From NCBI GenBank assembly GCA_964575675.1, contig CAZNRY010000057.1:1-20733 (forward strand): a DNA stretch of 20,733 nucleotides, in the 5' to 3' direction. The notes under the pieces are model-generated. The model was not told the origin of the DNA. It was given only the letters and a program-made list of their open reading frames with translations, and did no database searches. The stretch is from CAZNRY01 sp964575675 (GTDB lineage: Bacteria > Eisenbacteria > RBG-16-71-46 > CAIMUX01 > VGJL01). Positions within the stretch are counted from its first letter, which is position 1, and each line of letters opens with the position of its first letter. Position numbers and translations under genes: made by a program. Below are positions 13,065 to 20,733 of the stretch, piece after piece.

Positions 13065-13856
13065 CTAGGCTTCGGGCATCTTGAAGTTGAAGTGCGGATC
13101 GAGGCTGCGGATCTCTTTGATCAACTCGTTGATCCGTGTGCGGAGATCGGCCTCTCCCGTCTTTTTCCAGTCCAGATAGAGGTCGAGGACGCGGTCCTGC
13201 TTCTCGCGAAGCGAGTCCTGCCGCTGCTCGTCGTTTGCCACGCGCTCGAGGTGATAGACCTCGCCGCTCGAGAGCCGCTTCAGCATGTCCAGGTATTCGC
13301 CACGCATGTGCGCCAGAATTCGGAGGTACTTGTCGAATCCCATGCTCAGCTTCTCGAGCACTTCCGAGATCCCCGCGTTCCGCCCGTGGACCATCTGGCT
13401 GTATGTGTAGGCGAAGCGGTAGTAGGTTCGCCCGCGGCCGATCGACGCCTCCTCCGTGGGACGGAAGAAGTCCTGCTCCGGCCGCTGCAGCCCGCTCACC
13501 GCGGTGACGATCCCCTCGGGACTGTCGAAGATCCCAAGCGAGATCAAGAGGAAGTCGGCGTTGGTCTTGTAGATCGTGTACTTCAGGCGCGCGTCCTTGC
13601 TCTGCGAGAGCTTCTGGAAGACCTCCGTGTCGTAGGGCGAGAGGTAGCGCCGCGCGCGCTCCATGTTCTCGGGCTGGATCAGCGAGTCGAGCAGATGGGC
13701 GAGGTAGACGTTCACGTCCTCGTCGTAGAAGTCCTGGTTCGAGAGGAGCCCCGTCTCCATCCTCGAGTAGAGGAGGCACTTCATCATGAAGTGGTAGGTC
13801 GGCCGCGGGTTGACGCGGCTCGCCGGGAGCTCGACGTACTGGCTTCTGGTGTCCAT
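13065..13856 (-). CDS. Conserved-looking cytoplasmic protein of unknown function, sigma-54 promoter upstream
   Basis: I do not recognise a family. The 263-residue protein has no signal peptide or membrane helix and is rich in charged helices. It begins MDTRSQYVELPASRVNPRPT, then METGLLSNQDFYDEDVNVYL. Other segments are RARRYLSPYDTEVFQKLSQS, YTIYKTNADFLLISLGIF and GRTYYRFAYTYSQMVHGR. The C-terminal third (from KLSMGFDKYLRILAHMR to LIKEIRSLDPHFNFKMPEA) is long and helical and may be a coiled coil. Read on the minus strand, AAGGAG lies just before ATG at 13856; longer in-frame forms start in non-coding sequence. A consensus sigma-54 promoter stands about 90 bases upstream of the ATG, so expression should need an enhancer-binding protein. 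The gene is divergent from the signalling cluster at 14298. Confidence 0.75.
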   Translation of the reverse strand: MDTRSQYVELPASRVNPRPTYHFMMKCLLYSRMETGLLSNQDFYDEDVNVYLAHLLDSLIQPENMERARRYLSPYDTEVFQKLSQSKDARLKYTIYKTNADFLLISLGIFDSPEGIVTAVSGLQRPEQDFFRPTEEASIGRGRTYYRFAYTYSQMVHGRNAGISEVLEKLSMGFDKYLRILAHMRGEYLDMLKRLSSGEVYHLERVANDEQRQDSLREKQDRVLDLYLDWKKTGEADLRTRINELIKEIRSLDPHFNFKMPEA

Positions 13857-14297
13857 CCTGCTCCTTCGACCCGGAAAAACCCCGGGAAATGCCGCCGAGA
13901 AACCGATTTGCAGTCTCGGACCCCGGCGTGGTATCGTTTCCTGGCTGGAAGAGGGTGCAAGGCACGTGCCATCTTCCGCTCCCGAGGGACGCACCGAGGA
14001 TCCAACCTGTCGAAGTAGCCGGGGGGCCCGACGGGAACAGGGATGGCGGATCTACTCGATCTCCCGATGATCAAAGCGGCGCTGGGACTTGGAGTACCAC
14101 GGCCGGACTGAGAGACGGGACGCCGATTCCTGAGGCTCGGTTCTTTCCAACGGGGCATCCCCGTTCCGCCGACGGTTTCTCCTCTTCCGACGTCCGGAAC
14201 GTTCCCTGGGAGCGGTTCCCGGTCTGATCGTCCGTGCAGGTTGCAATCGACGCGCTCCCCTTCCGTGCATGGTGCAGGCGCCGCCTGGAGGGACCTG
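13857..14297. other. Divergent intergenic region (441 bases) with sigma-54 promoter
   Basis: It holds the sigma-54 promoter at 13956-13971 (minus). A ten-base palindrome GGAACGTTCC at 14196-14205 is a possible but unproven upstream activator site. I see no gene in it and no clear promoter for the plus-strand signalling cluster. Confidence 0.6.
13956..13971 (-). promoter_or_regulatory. Sigma-54 (RpoN) promoter
   Basis: The minus strand reads TGGCACG-TGCC-TTGCA, matching the TGGCACG-N4-TTGC(A/T) consensus at all fixed positions, with the GG and GC dinucleotides ten bases apart as required. The start is expected near 13945, about 90 bases before the ATG of the minus-strand gene. Confidence 0.8.
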
Positions 14298-15248
14298 TTG
14301 GAAGAGTTCCGCGACATGCCCCGCAAGCCCGGCGCCGCAAGCTCGGTCCGAAGGCGTGTGCTCTTGCTGTGCGTCTTGCCGACGCTCCTCCTCGGCGCCA
14401 CCTATTTTCTCCTCGTCGAGTTCGCCCTTCGCGAGATCTTGAGGACCGTGGACGTCCCGCCCCTGCTCCGCTACGGCGGCGCCGCGCTTGGCCTTCTCTT
14501 CACGCTGGTCGCCCTGGGTGTCGGGTCGATGCTGGCCGACGGTTTCCTCCGGCCCCTGCGCGCTCTCTTGCGCGTGGCCGAAGCGCAGGAGGCGAGCCCT
14601 GGGCCGACGGCCTATCTCTCCGATCCCGATCCACACCTGAGGCGATTGTTCCTGCGCGTGTTCACGCTCGTTCAGCAGAACCGCTCCGGCGCGCAGACTC
14701 TGAAGGAGTTGGAGTCGCTGCGCGGCGAGGTCTCGGCCTTGCGTGACAGGATTCGTCTCGCGGCGGCCGTCTCGACGCTCCCCGAACCGCGCGCCGCCGT
14801 CGAGCTGACCGGCGATCTCGTGGTCGAAATGGAGCGTTTCTGGACGCGGCTCCGCGCGGATCTCGCCTCGGTCGAGGGGAAGCTCACGCACCTCGTCCGC
14901 TCCCTCGGCGAACATGAAACCGAACGAATGAAGACGATTGCGCAGATCGACGACGCGCTCGGCGACATCGAGCGCCTCGGCACGGTCTGGTCGCTAGAGA
15001 TCGAGCGGGCCCGACGGGACGTTCCGGCGCTGCCGGGCGCGTTGGGATCCTGCTTCAGAGAGTTTGCCGCAGCCATCGAGAAGCTCCGCGATGCGACCCG
15101 CACGAACGGCGCCGGCGTCCACACGATCGAGGATGCGAGGAGCGAGGTCCTGAAGTTGCGCGGGACGATGGGGGAATGGCTGCGCGGGGAAGTTCAGATC
15201 GAGAGGGAAGAAGAACCCTCCCGCACACCGAATCGATCGGAGAGTTGA
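14298..15248 (+). CDS. Two-helix membrane protein with HAMP-like linker and coiled coil
   Basis: A 316-residue protein. Two hydrophobic helices lie near the N-terminus (VLLLCVLPTLLLGATYFLL and LRYGGAALGLLFTLVALGV) with a short loop between them. LRPLRALLRVAEA follows, like the first helix of a HAMP linker. The remaining 190 residues are helical and charged (LKELESLRGEVSALRDRI, FREFAAAIEKLRDATR), likely coiled coil, resembling a chemoreceptor stalk without the conserved CheA-binding tip. The long cytoplasmic part suggests signal relay rather than transport. TTG 14298 is chosen because GGAGGG lies five bases upstream; ATG 14316 (six residues shorter) is the alternative. Four bases separate it from the next gene. 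Confidence 0.6.
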   Translation: MEEFRDMPRKPGAASSVRRRVLLLCVLPTLLLGATYFLLVEFALREILRTVDVPPLLRYGGAALGLLFTLVALGVGSMLADGFLRPLRALLRVAEAQEASPGPTAYLSDPDPHLRRLFLRVFTLVQQNRSGAQTLKELESLRGEVSALRDRIRLAAAVSTLPEPRAAVELTGDLVVEMERFWTRLRADLASVEGKLTHLVRSLGEHETERMKTIAQIDDALGDIERLGTVWSLEIERARRDVPALPGALGSCFREFAAAIEKLRDATRTNGAGVHTIEDARSEVLKLRGTMGEWLRGEVQIEREEEPSRTPNRSES

Positions 15249-15252
15249 GGAA

Positions 15253-16515
15253 ATGATGGAGGAGAACAGGGGATCGGAGGACAGGGACTCCGGCGGGCCC
15301 AGCGCGGCGGGCATCGTCCGGTCGCTCGTCAAGGATCTCGCGGAGCTCGCGCAAGCGCAGGCGAGTCTGACCAGGGACATGGTCCGGCTCCTCGACTTGT
15401 TGAACGAGGAGAAGCCGCAGCCGCCTCGGGAAGAGAAACGGGAGGTCGTCGGCGCGGCGCCTCCAGCTACGGTGGAGGCAGTGCCTCCAGCGCCGGTGCC
15501 AGCGCCAGCGCCCGTCGCGGTTGTGTCGGCTGCGCCGCCAGCGCCAGCCCCCGTCGCGCCTGTGCCGGCTGCGCCGCCCGCTCCGTCCGCACCCGAGCCG
15601 GTCGAGTATGCGGTCGCCTCGGATGAAGAAGGTCTCGCTGCGCTCTCCGTCACGGCCGGCCCGGTGGGCGAGCACGCGGACGATTCCGCGGACCTCGTCT
15701 CCGAGGGCCCGGACGAGATGGAGGGCACGGAAGCGCCCGACGCCACGGTTCTCGTCCTAGAATCGGGCGACGCACGCGTCGGGGTGCTGTGGGACCAGGT
15801 CGTTCAGGTCGGTTCCCTGACGGCATCGATCGTTCCCCCCCGGATCGAAACCGAGCGCGGACAGACCAACCTCGTCAGCCTGGGTCTTCTCTTACACGGC
15901 GTCTCCCGCGAGGAGAAGTATTTCGTCGTGCTCGAGGAGGAAGGGGACCGCGCCGCGGTCGCCTGCGAGCGGATGCTGGGGCCCGGGCCCCTGAACTCCG
16001 CTTCGAAGGACGACACGGAGACTCGGATCCAGGTCCTCCGCGTGCCGCTTCTCAAGACGTTCGCCAAGGGCGCGCAGGTCGGGGCCTCGCGAGGCCACCA
16101 CGTGCGGCCCGGCGGGTTCGGTTCGCGCCCCGACGAAGAGGAGCGGGATCGCAACGGTCCCCTACGGGCCCTCGTCGCGGTTCGCTATCTCCCTGCGAGG
16201 GTTGCGATTTGCCGCCACCTGAGGGGATGCGGATGGCAGGTCGGGGAGGCCGCGGGGCTGGAGGCTGCGAACATCTCGCTCGACCTCGGACGATGGGACG
16301 TCCTCTTCCTCGAGGTCCGCAGCAATGGGGAAGTCGATGAGACCGAGACCACGATTCTGAAGAGGGTCGCGGAGCGTGGGATTCCCGTGATCCGCGTCGG
16401 CTCTCGAATCTCCGGGTTTCCGCAACAGGAAGGCCCGTCGGTCATGTTTCCCTTTCCCGAAGCGGAGCTTGACGCCATCCTGGTCCAGGTCGGCGAACGC
16501 GCCAACCGTAAGTAA
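15253..16515 (+). CDS. CheW-like/degenerate receiver protein with Pro/Ala-rich linker
   Basis: A 420-residue protein. Residues 1-50 form an amphipathic helix; about 54-115 are rich in Pro, Ala and Val (short APAPV-type units), a flexible linker. About 160-260 has a CheW-like pattern (TVLVLESGDARVGVLWDQV, VSLGLLLHG, YFVVLEEEGDRAAVACERM), which may dock a kinase or coupling partner. The C-terminal 110 residues resemble a receiver: ALVAVRYLPAR in place of the usual DD site, and DVLFLEVRSN, where Glu354 takes the phospho-acceptor Asp position. Phosphorylation is unlikely; a permanently 'on' or purely binding domain is possible. The domain matches are weak and read by eye. It is four bases from the previous gene and 155 from the next. 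Confidence 0.6.
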   Translation: MMEENRGSEDRDSGGPSAAGIVRSLVKDLAELAQAQASLTRDMVRLLDLLNEEKPQPPREEKREVVGAAPPATVEAVPPAPVPAPAPVAVVSAAPPAPAPVAPVPAAPPAPSAPEPVEYAVASDEEGLAALSVTAGPVGEHADDSADLVSEGPDEMEGTEAPDATVLVLESGDARVGVLWDQVVQVGSLTASIVPPRIETERGQTNLVSLGLLLHGVSREEKYFVVLEEEGDRAAVACERMLGPGPLNSASKDDTETRIQVLRVPLLKTFAKGAQVGASRGHHVRPGGFGSRPDEEERDRNGPLRALVAVRYLPARVAICRHLRGCGWQVGEAAGLEAANISLDLGRWDVLFLEVRSNGEVDETETTILKRVAERGIPVIRVGSRISGFPQQEGPSVMFPFPEAELDAILVQVGERANRK

Positions 16516-16670
16516 CCGGGGCCGATCCGCCGATAGATAGGTGGGCCTGTCGAATCGGCGCGCGCAGGCGCGCACGCGAGGCCGGCGCCCTGCTCGTTTA
16601 GCCGGCCGAGCGGGATGCGCCTGGTTAGCGCGCGAACAAATCGCACGGACGAGCACGAGAGGGAGCACGC

Positions 16671-18257
16671 ATGGAGCGCGTCACGCCGCAGAATCCCGAG
16701 GCAGGATCGGCGCAGGAAGGCCGGCCGCCCACCGTCCTCGTCGTCGATGATGATTCCCGTGTGGTCGAGCTCTTGCAGATCACCCTTGGAGGCCGCGGCT
16801 TCCGCGTTCTGACTGCGGGGGACGGCGACGAGGCGATCGAATCGATCCACGCGAACCGGCCCGACTTCCTCGTCCTCGACGTGAGGCTTCCCCGGCGCAG
16901 CGGTTTGGACGTGTGCGAGGCCGTTCGCAAGGACCCCGATCACCGGCAGCTCCCGATCATCCTGATCTCCGGGAACACGACCACCGAGAGCCGGCTCCAG
17001 GGACTCCGCGTCGGCGCGGACGACTACCTCACGAAACCCTTCTCGCCGCGGGAGCTGCTCCTCAAGATGCAGCGGATCCTCGACCGTAACCGGGATCAGG
17101 AAGTGCTCGCCCTCAAGACCGAGGTCCTCGAGGAGGAGGTCCGACGGCAGCGCGACCGGCTGCGCGAGATCCACACCGATTTTCAGAACCACCTGAGCCG
17201 CATGAGCGCGATCCTCGAGCGGATCCAGGACCTGAACCGCCACCGCGTGATCGCGGAGATCCTGGACGGCCTGGTCCTGACCACCGTGGGGATTCTCGAC
17301 TTCGATGCGGTCGCCCTGCTCGCTCTCGAGGACGAGCGCCTGCGGCCGCGGGTCCATCGAGGGCTCCATCTGCGCGACCCGCGGACCCTCGTGATCGATC
17401 CCTCGTCGCCGGCCGCTCTGATCCTGGGACAATCCAGCCACGCGATGGCTACCGAGGACCTGGCGCTGCGTCCCGATTGCCGCAAGGAAGTGGGGATCCT
17501 CTCCGCGTCAGGCCTTCTCTGGTCGGTCGGAATCCAGGTCGACGGGAAGCTGCGCGGAATTCTCTGCGTCGGGGAACGTGCGGACAGGCAGCCGTTGGAC
17601 CGCTTCGATCTTCGTCTCGTCGAGGCGCTCGCCGCCTCGGTGGGGACGGCCCTGGCCAACACCGAGGTATTCGATCGGACGCAGGCCGCCTTCCTGAACA
17701 CCATCACCTCGCTCTTGATGGTCTTCGAGAGCCGCTATCCGTGGCTCTTCGGGCACTCCGAGCGGGTGTGCAAGTGGGCTCTCTGCATCGGCAAGGCCGT
17801 GGGGCAGGATCAAGAAGCGCTCGATTGCCTCGCAGCCGCGGCGCTGCTCCACAACATCGGGGCCATGGAGCGAAACGAGTCGCTTCTGCGCGAGGCGATC
17901 GTTCTCTCTCCGACGGAGCGGAAGATCCGTCTCACCGAGGCGAGCCAGATCGTCGGGCGTCTGCTGTCCTCGGTGGCGCAGGACGGGATCGTCCAGACGC
18001 TCCGCCATCAGGCCGAGTACTGGGAAGGCTCCGGCGTTCCGGACGGCTTGAGGGGCGAGCAGATCCCGATGGGGTCGAGGATCCTTTCGATCGCGAACGC
18101 CTACGATGCGCTCCAGCATGAGCGGCCCCACCGGGCGGCCTACACGCCCGAACAGGCGCGCGAGCTGATCCATGCCCGGGCCGGCACGCAGTTCGACCCG
18201 CAGCTCGTGGACGTTTTCCTCCGTTGCCTCGAGACGGCCGGGGTTGAAACGGAATAG
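16671..18257 (+). CDS. Response regulator with GAF and degenerate HD-GYP domains
   Basis: A 528-residue protein. Residues 20-135 are an intact receiver (Asp26-28, phospho-acceptor Asp70 in VLDVRLP, Lys122 in TKPF). A coiled coil spans about 140-185. A GAF domain covers about 195-340. The C-terminal 170 residues follow the HD-GYP layout but lack its catalysis: His362 is kept in GHSERV, HD is HN (His394, Asn395), the HHE block reads HQAE, GYP is GVP (455-457), and the late Asp motif is ANAYDAL (Asn476). True HD-GYP enzymes hydrolyse cyclic di-GMP. This one probably binds a nucleotide or partner without cutting. GAGGGAG precedes ATG 16671. Confidence 0.88.
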   Translation: MERVTPQNPEAGSAQEGRPPTVLVVDDDSRVVELLQITLGGRGFRVLTAGDGDEAIESIHANRPDFLVLDVRLPRRSGLDVCEAVRKDPDHRQLPIILISGNTTTESRLQGLRVGADDYLTKPFSPRELLLKMQRILDRNRDQEVLALKTEVLEEEVRRQRDRLREIHTDFQNHLSRMSAILERIQDLNRHRVIAEILDGLVLTTVGILDFDAVALLALEDERLRPRVHRGLHLRDPRTLVIDPSSPAALILGQSSHAMATEDLALRPDCRKEVGILSASGLLWSVGIQVDGKLRGILCVGERADRQPLDRFDLRLVEALAASVGTALANTEVFDRTQAAFLNTITSLLMVFESRYPWLFGHSERVCKWALCIGKAVGQDQEALDCLAAAALLHNIGAMERNESLLREAIVLSPTERKIRLTEASQIVGRLLSSVAQDGIVQTLRHQAEYWEGSGVPDGLRGEQIPMGSRILSIANAYDALQHERPHRAAYTPEQARELIHARAGTQFDPQLVDVFLRCLETAGVETE

Positions 18258-18271
18258 GCTCGGCAGAGCTA

Positions 18272-18322
18272 CCGCGCCTAGCAACTCACTCGGGGATCGC
18301 CTCAGCTCGGCCCAAGGCGCGG
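18272..18322 (+). terminator. Inverted repeat, weak terminator candidate
   Basis: CCGCGCCT (18272-18279) and AGGCGCGG (18315-18322) form a perfect eight-base stem with a 35-base loop and no U-tract. It lies 14 bases after the response-regulator stop. Confidence 0.3.
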
Positions 18323-18350
18323 ACTGATTCACACACCGCAACACCGCCCG

Positions 18351-18379
18351 TTGACTTCGCCCCCCGCAGCCCTTCTAAT
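18351..18379 (+). promoter_or_regulatory. Sigma-70 promoter of the CydA-like operon
   Basis: TTGACT (18351-18356; 5 of 6) and TCTAAT (18374-18379; 5 of 6) are 17 bases apart. The start near 18386 gives a 50-base leader with a purine-rich GGGGAGGAGGG Shine-Dalgarno region just before ATG 18439. Confidence 0.65.
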
Positions 18380-18438
18380 TCGGTGACCTGAGGGCTACGC
18401 GTCCGCACAACCTTCGCGCCGCCTGGGGAGGAGGGTCG

Positions 18439-19761
18439 ATGAACTACCCCCTTTGGGAAGTTCCGCTGCTGGGTGGAGGAATGGTGATCGCCATGATCGC
18501 CATCGTCCACGTATTCGTCTCCCATTTCGCCGTCGGGGGAGGGCTCTTCCTCGTCCTGACGGAGCGCAAGGCGCATCGCGAAGGGAACCGCGAGCTTCTC
18601 GCTTACGTGAAGGGGCACGCCCGGTTCTTCGTCCTGCTGACGCTGGTCTTCGGCGCGGTCACGGGCGTGGGCATCTGGTTCGCGATTGCCCTCGCGCACC
18701 CGGCGGGGACGAGCCTCCTGATCCACGGCTTCGTGTGGGGATGGGCGATCGAGTGGTGCTTCTTCCTGGTCGAGATCGCGGCGGCGATGATCTACTACTA
18801 CGGCTGGGACAAGCTTTCCCCGAAGACGCACGCCCGGGTCGGGTGGATCTACTTCGTCGCTGCCTACATGAGTTTGGTCGTGATCAACGGGATCCTTTCG
18901 TTCATGTTGACCCCGGGGCGATGGATCGAGACGGGGAACTTCTGGCACGGCGTTCTGAACCCAAGCTACTTCCCCTCGCTCTTCCTTCGGACGGGCGTGG
19001 CGCTTTCGCTGACGGGGCTCTACGCCCTTTTGACCGCCTCGATGATCCAGGCCGAAACCTTCCGTGCGCGGATGGTCCGCTACACGTCGAAGTGGGTCTT
19101 TGCCGGAATCGGAATCATGCCATTGGCGGGGCTTTGGTACCTCTTCTCGATCCCCCCAGCCGCGCGCGCGATCGCCTTCGGAGGGGCGCCGGCGGTCACG
19201 ATCTTTCTGGGGCTGTCCCTCGGGATCTCGGTCTTCCTGCTCGTCTTCACATGGTGGGCAGCGTGGCGCACCCCCGCGCGGTTCAGTCCTGCGTTGGCCT
19301 CGCTCTTTTTGGTCGTCGGGTTCACCGTGACGGCGACCTCCGAGTGGGTGAGGGAAGCAGTCCGCAAACCCTACGTGATCTACAACGTCATGTACTCGAA
19401 CGGACTGCGTCCCGCGGAGGTCGAGACGATCTCGCAGGCGGGGTTCTTGCCGGGCGCGCGTTGGGCGTCGGTCCATGAGATCACGCAGATGAACCGGCTG
19501 GACGCGGGCAAGGAGATTTTCCGGTTCCAGTGCGCCAACTGCCATACGGTGGACGGCTACAACGCGATCCGCCCCCTCATTCAAGGTTGGCGCGAGAGCT
19601 TCATCGCGGGGCAGTTGAAGAACCTGAGCGAGCTGAAGGGCTTCATGCCCCCCTTCGCGGGGACCGATGAGGAGCGCCGCGTCCTTGCGCACTACCTCGC
19701 GAGCCTCTGGGGGTTTCCGCCCGAGAATCAGCCGATGCCAAGTCAGGAGGCGACCCGATGA
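18439..19761 (+). CDS. CydA-like membrane subunit fused to a cytochrome c domain
   Basis: A 440-residue protein. About eight or nine membrane helices lie in residues 1-330. The start IVHVFVSHFAVGGG has two His in the first helix near positions 24 and 29, with the GGG motif of the CydA-like family. GWDKLSPKTHARVGW and MSLVVINGILSFMLTPG match its later loops and helices. The C-terminal part is a mono-heme cytochrome c domain: CANCH at residues 365-369, with FMPPF about 35-40 residues later as the likely distal Met ligand. Such fusions probably take electrons from quinol to the c-type heme. The promoter at 18351 serves it. The stop overlaps the next start (ATGA at 19758-19761), so both subunits are translated together. 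Confidence 0.82.
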   Translation: MNYPLWEVPLLGGGMVIAMIAIVHVFVSHFAVGGGLFLVLTERKAHREGNRELLAYVKGHARFFVLLTLVFGAVTGVGIWFAIALAHPAGTSLLIHGFVWGWAIEWCFFLVEIAAAMIYYYGWDKLSPKTHARVGWIYFVAAYMSLVVINGILSFMLTPGRWIETGNFWHGVLNPSYFPSLFLRTGVALSLTGLYALLTASMIQAETFRARMVRYTSKWVFAGIGIMPLAGLWYLFSIPPAARAIAFGGAPAVTIFLGLSLGISVFLLVFTWWAAWRTPARFSPALASLFLVVGFTVTATSEWVREAVRKPYVIYNVMYSNGLRPAEVETISQAGFLPGARWASVHEITQMNRLDAGKEIFRFQCANCHTVDGYNAIRPLIQGWRESFIAGQLKNLSELKGFMPPFAGTDEERRVLAHYLASLWGFPPENQPMPSQEATR

Positions 19762-20733
19762 ACCCGATCATCCCCCTCGCGGATCCCCTGCCCCTTCCGG
19801 GGCCGGTCTGGCTGTTCCGGGTTCTCCTGCTCGGCACCTTCTTCCTGCACGTGATCGCGATGAACTTTCTGCTCGGTGGCGGGCTCGTCGGGGCGCTGTC
19901 GGGGGCGCGCGGACGCGCGAACGTCCCGCACCACCGCCGCCTGTCCGAGCAGATCTTCCGACTCTTGCCGGTCGCGACCGCGGCGACCGTGACGCTCGGG
20001 GTCGCGCCGCTTCTATTCCTCCAGGTCCTCTACGGCCGTTTCTTCTACACGTCGAGCATCCTGATGGCCGTGCCCTGGTTCTCGGTGATCGCGCTTCTCT
20101 GCATCGCCTACTACGGCCATTACTTCATGGCCCTCTCCGACACGGTCCGCCGCGAACGGTTCCTCTGGGTCGCGTGGGTCTCGAGCGTGTTCATCGCCGC
20201 GATCGGGTTCATCTACGTGAACAACATGACGCTGATGCAGGACCCCGCGCGGTTCAAGGATCTTTACGTTTCGGGCCGGAGCGGCCTGCGGCTGAACCTG
20301 GCCGAGCCGACGTTGATCCCGCGCTTCCTCCACATGCTCGTCGGCGCGATCGCGGTGACCGGACTCGGCGTCGTGGCGCTGGGGCAGCGGATCCGTCGAA
20401 AGGAGGACGGTCCCTTCGGACCTTGGGCGATCCGATACGGGAGGAACTGGTTCGCGATCGGAACGCTTGTTCAGATCCTGATCGGCGTCTGGTTTCTCCT
20501 CAGCCAGCCGGCCGCCGTGCGCGCCGCCTTCCTCGGCGGGAACGTGGTCTGGACGGCGCACCTCTTCGGCGGGGCATTTCTGGCCCTCTGCGCGCTTGCG
20601 CTCATGCTGGTGAAGCCGGACTCGGGGAAGATCCTCGGTCTCTCGGGGGGGCTGATCGCGCTGACGATTCTTGCGATCCCCCCCGTCCGCCCGTTGATCC
20701 GCCACATGTTGATCGGCGGATACGCCGACCTCC
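19758..20733 (+). CDS. Second CydA-like membrane subunit (partial)
   Basis: The frame is open from ATG 19758 to the end of the window, 325 codons, and continues beyond it. It encodes about eight or nine membrane helices. The first, FFLHVIAMNFLLGGGLVGAL, has a His and the same GGG motif as the upstream subunit; later segments are RLLPVATAATVTLGVAPL, WFSVIALLCIAYYGHYFMAL and PRFLHMLVGAIAVTGLGVV. The relation to the first gene looks like a duplicated and diverged subunit pair, as in bd-type oxidase-like complexes. No cytochrome c motif lies within the window. It is coupled to the upstream gene by a four-base overlap. Its final domain cannot be seen. Confidence 0.8.
   Translation, partial: MNPIIPLADPLPLPGPVWLFRVLLLGTFFLHVIAMNFLLGGGLVGALSGARGRANVPHHRRLSEQIFRLLPVATAATVTLGVAPLLFLQVLYGRFFYTSSILMAVPWFSVIALLCIAYYGHYFMALSDTVRRERFLWVAWVSSVFIAAIGFIYVNNMTLMQDPARFKDLYVSGRSGLRLNLAEPTLIPRFLHMLVGAIAVTGLGVVALGQRIRRKEDGPFGPWAIRYGRNWFAIGTLVQILIGVWFLLSQPAAVRAAFLGGNVVWTAHLFGGAFLALCALALMLVKPDSGKILGLSGGLIALTILAIPPVRPLIRHMLIGGYADL

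Noticed and set aside
16516..16670. Possible riboswitch or structured leader before the GAF/HD-GYP regulator; GCGCGC inverted repeat at 16560-16573.
   Set aside because: No cyclic di-GMP riboswitch core could be recognised, and short GC palindromes are expected in GC-rich DNA.
16185..17441. Long minus-strand open frame (418 codons).
   Set aside because: It lies opposite the receiver and GAF parts of the regulator, where domain evidence on the plus strand is clear.
18286..19692. Long minus-strand open frame (468 codons).
   Set aside because: It is the shadow of the CydA-like/cytochrome c gene and has a highly charged, low-complexity product.
1..20733. CRISPR arrays, transposase or integrase genes, rRNA and tRNA.
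   Set aside because: No regularly spaced repeats, no recombinase motifs and no RNA gene folds were found.

Overview
This is GC-rich bacterial DNA from an organism with an outer membrane. Four or five predicted lipoproteins, a signal-peptide-bearing outer-membrane beta-barrel protein and one consensus sigma-54 promoter support that. A CydA-like protein fused to cytochrome c and a cysteine-rich 4Fe-4S protein suggest respiratory or anaerobic electron transfer. I cannot assign a taxon from the sequence; an environmental myxobacterial, desulfobacterial or uncultured FCB-type lineage is only a guess.

Layout. Bases 1-3570 are the end of a defence island: the C-terminal part of a type I restriction HsdR subunit that carries an added Schlafen/AlbA_2-type domain, a lipoprotein of unknown role, and an Mrr-type nuclease with an N-terminal PUA/EVE-like domain. 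Bases 3665-5910 look like host genes: a beta-barrel protein, a CBM9/DOMON-like lipoprotein and a 4Fe-4S protein. Bases 5847-10844 are accessory DNA rich in toxin-antitoxin genes: a DUF2442 gene between two copies of an imperfect repeat that includes the 3' end of the 4Fe-4S gene, a DUF4160/HTH pair, a ribbon-helix-helix/MazF pair, AbiEi with a truncated AbiEii, a lipoprotein, a small membrane protein lacking a normal start codon, and a VapB-like/VapC pair. Three of these modules have palindromes overlapping or next to a readable promoter, as expected for autoregulated toxin-antitoxin operons.

Bases 10846-12979 hold a lipoprotein, a strong hairpin, a LysE-family exporter and a GNAT acetyltransferase. 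A hairpin then separates the acetyltransferase from a convergent minus-strand gene of unknown function. That gene has a consensus-matching sigma-54 promoter upstream.

Bases 14298-18257 form a same-direction signalling cluster: a two-helix membrane protein with coiled coil, a protein with a CheW-like part and a degenerate receiver, and a response regulator with GAF and a degraded HD-GYP domain. The last two carry replaced catalytic residues (receiver Asp to Glu; HD to HN and other losses), so they may signal by binding rather than catalysis.

From 18351 to the end there is a good sigma-70 promoter and a translationally coupled pair of multi-spanning membrane proteins: a CydA-like protein with a C-terminal cytochrome c domain, and a second CydA-like subunit that runs off the window. 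They probably form one quinol-linked respiratory complex.

The most unusual items are the repeat around the DUF2442 gene with its re-paired variable stem, the sigma-54 promoter before an unknown gene, the pseudo-enzyme signalling cluster, and the junction where the AbiEii toxin was cut and joined to the tail of another gene. No RNA gene, CRISPR array, transposase or integrase was seen.
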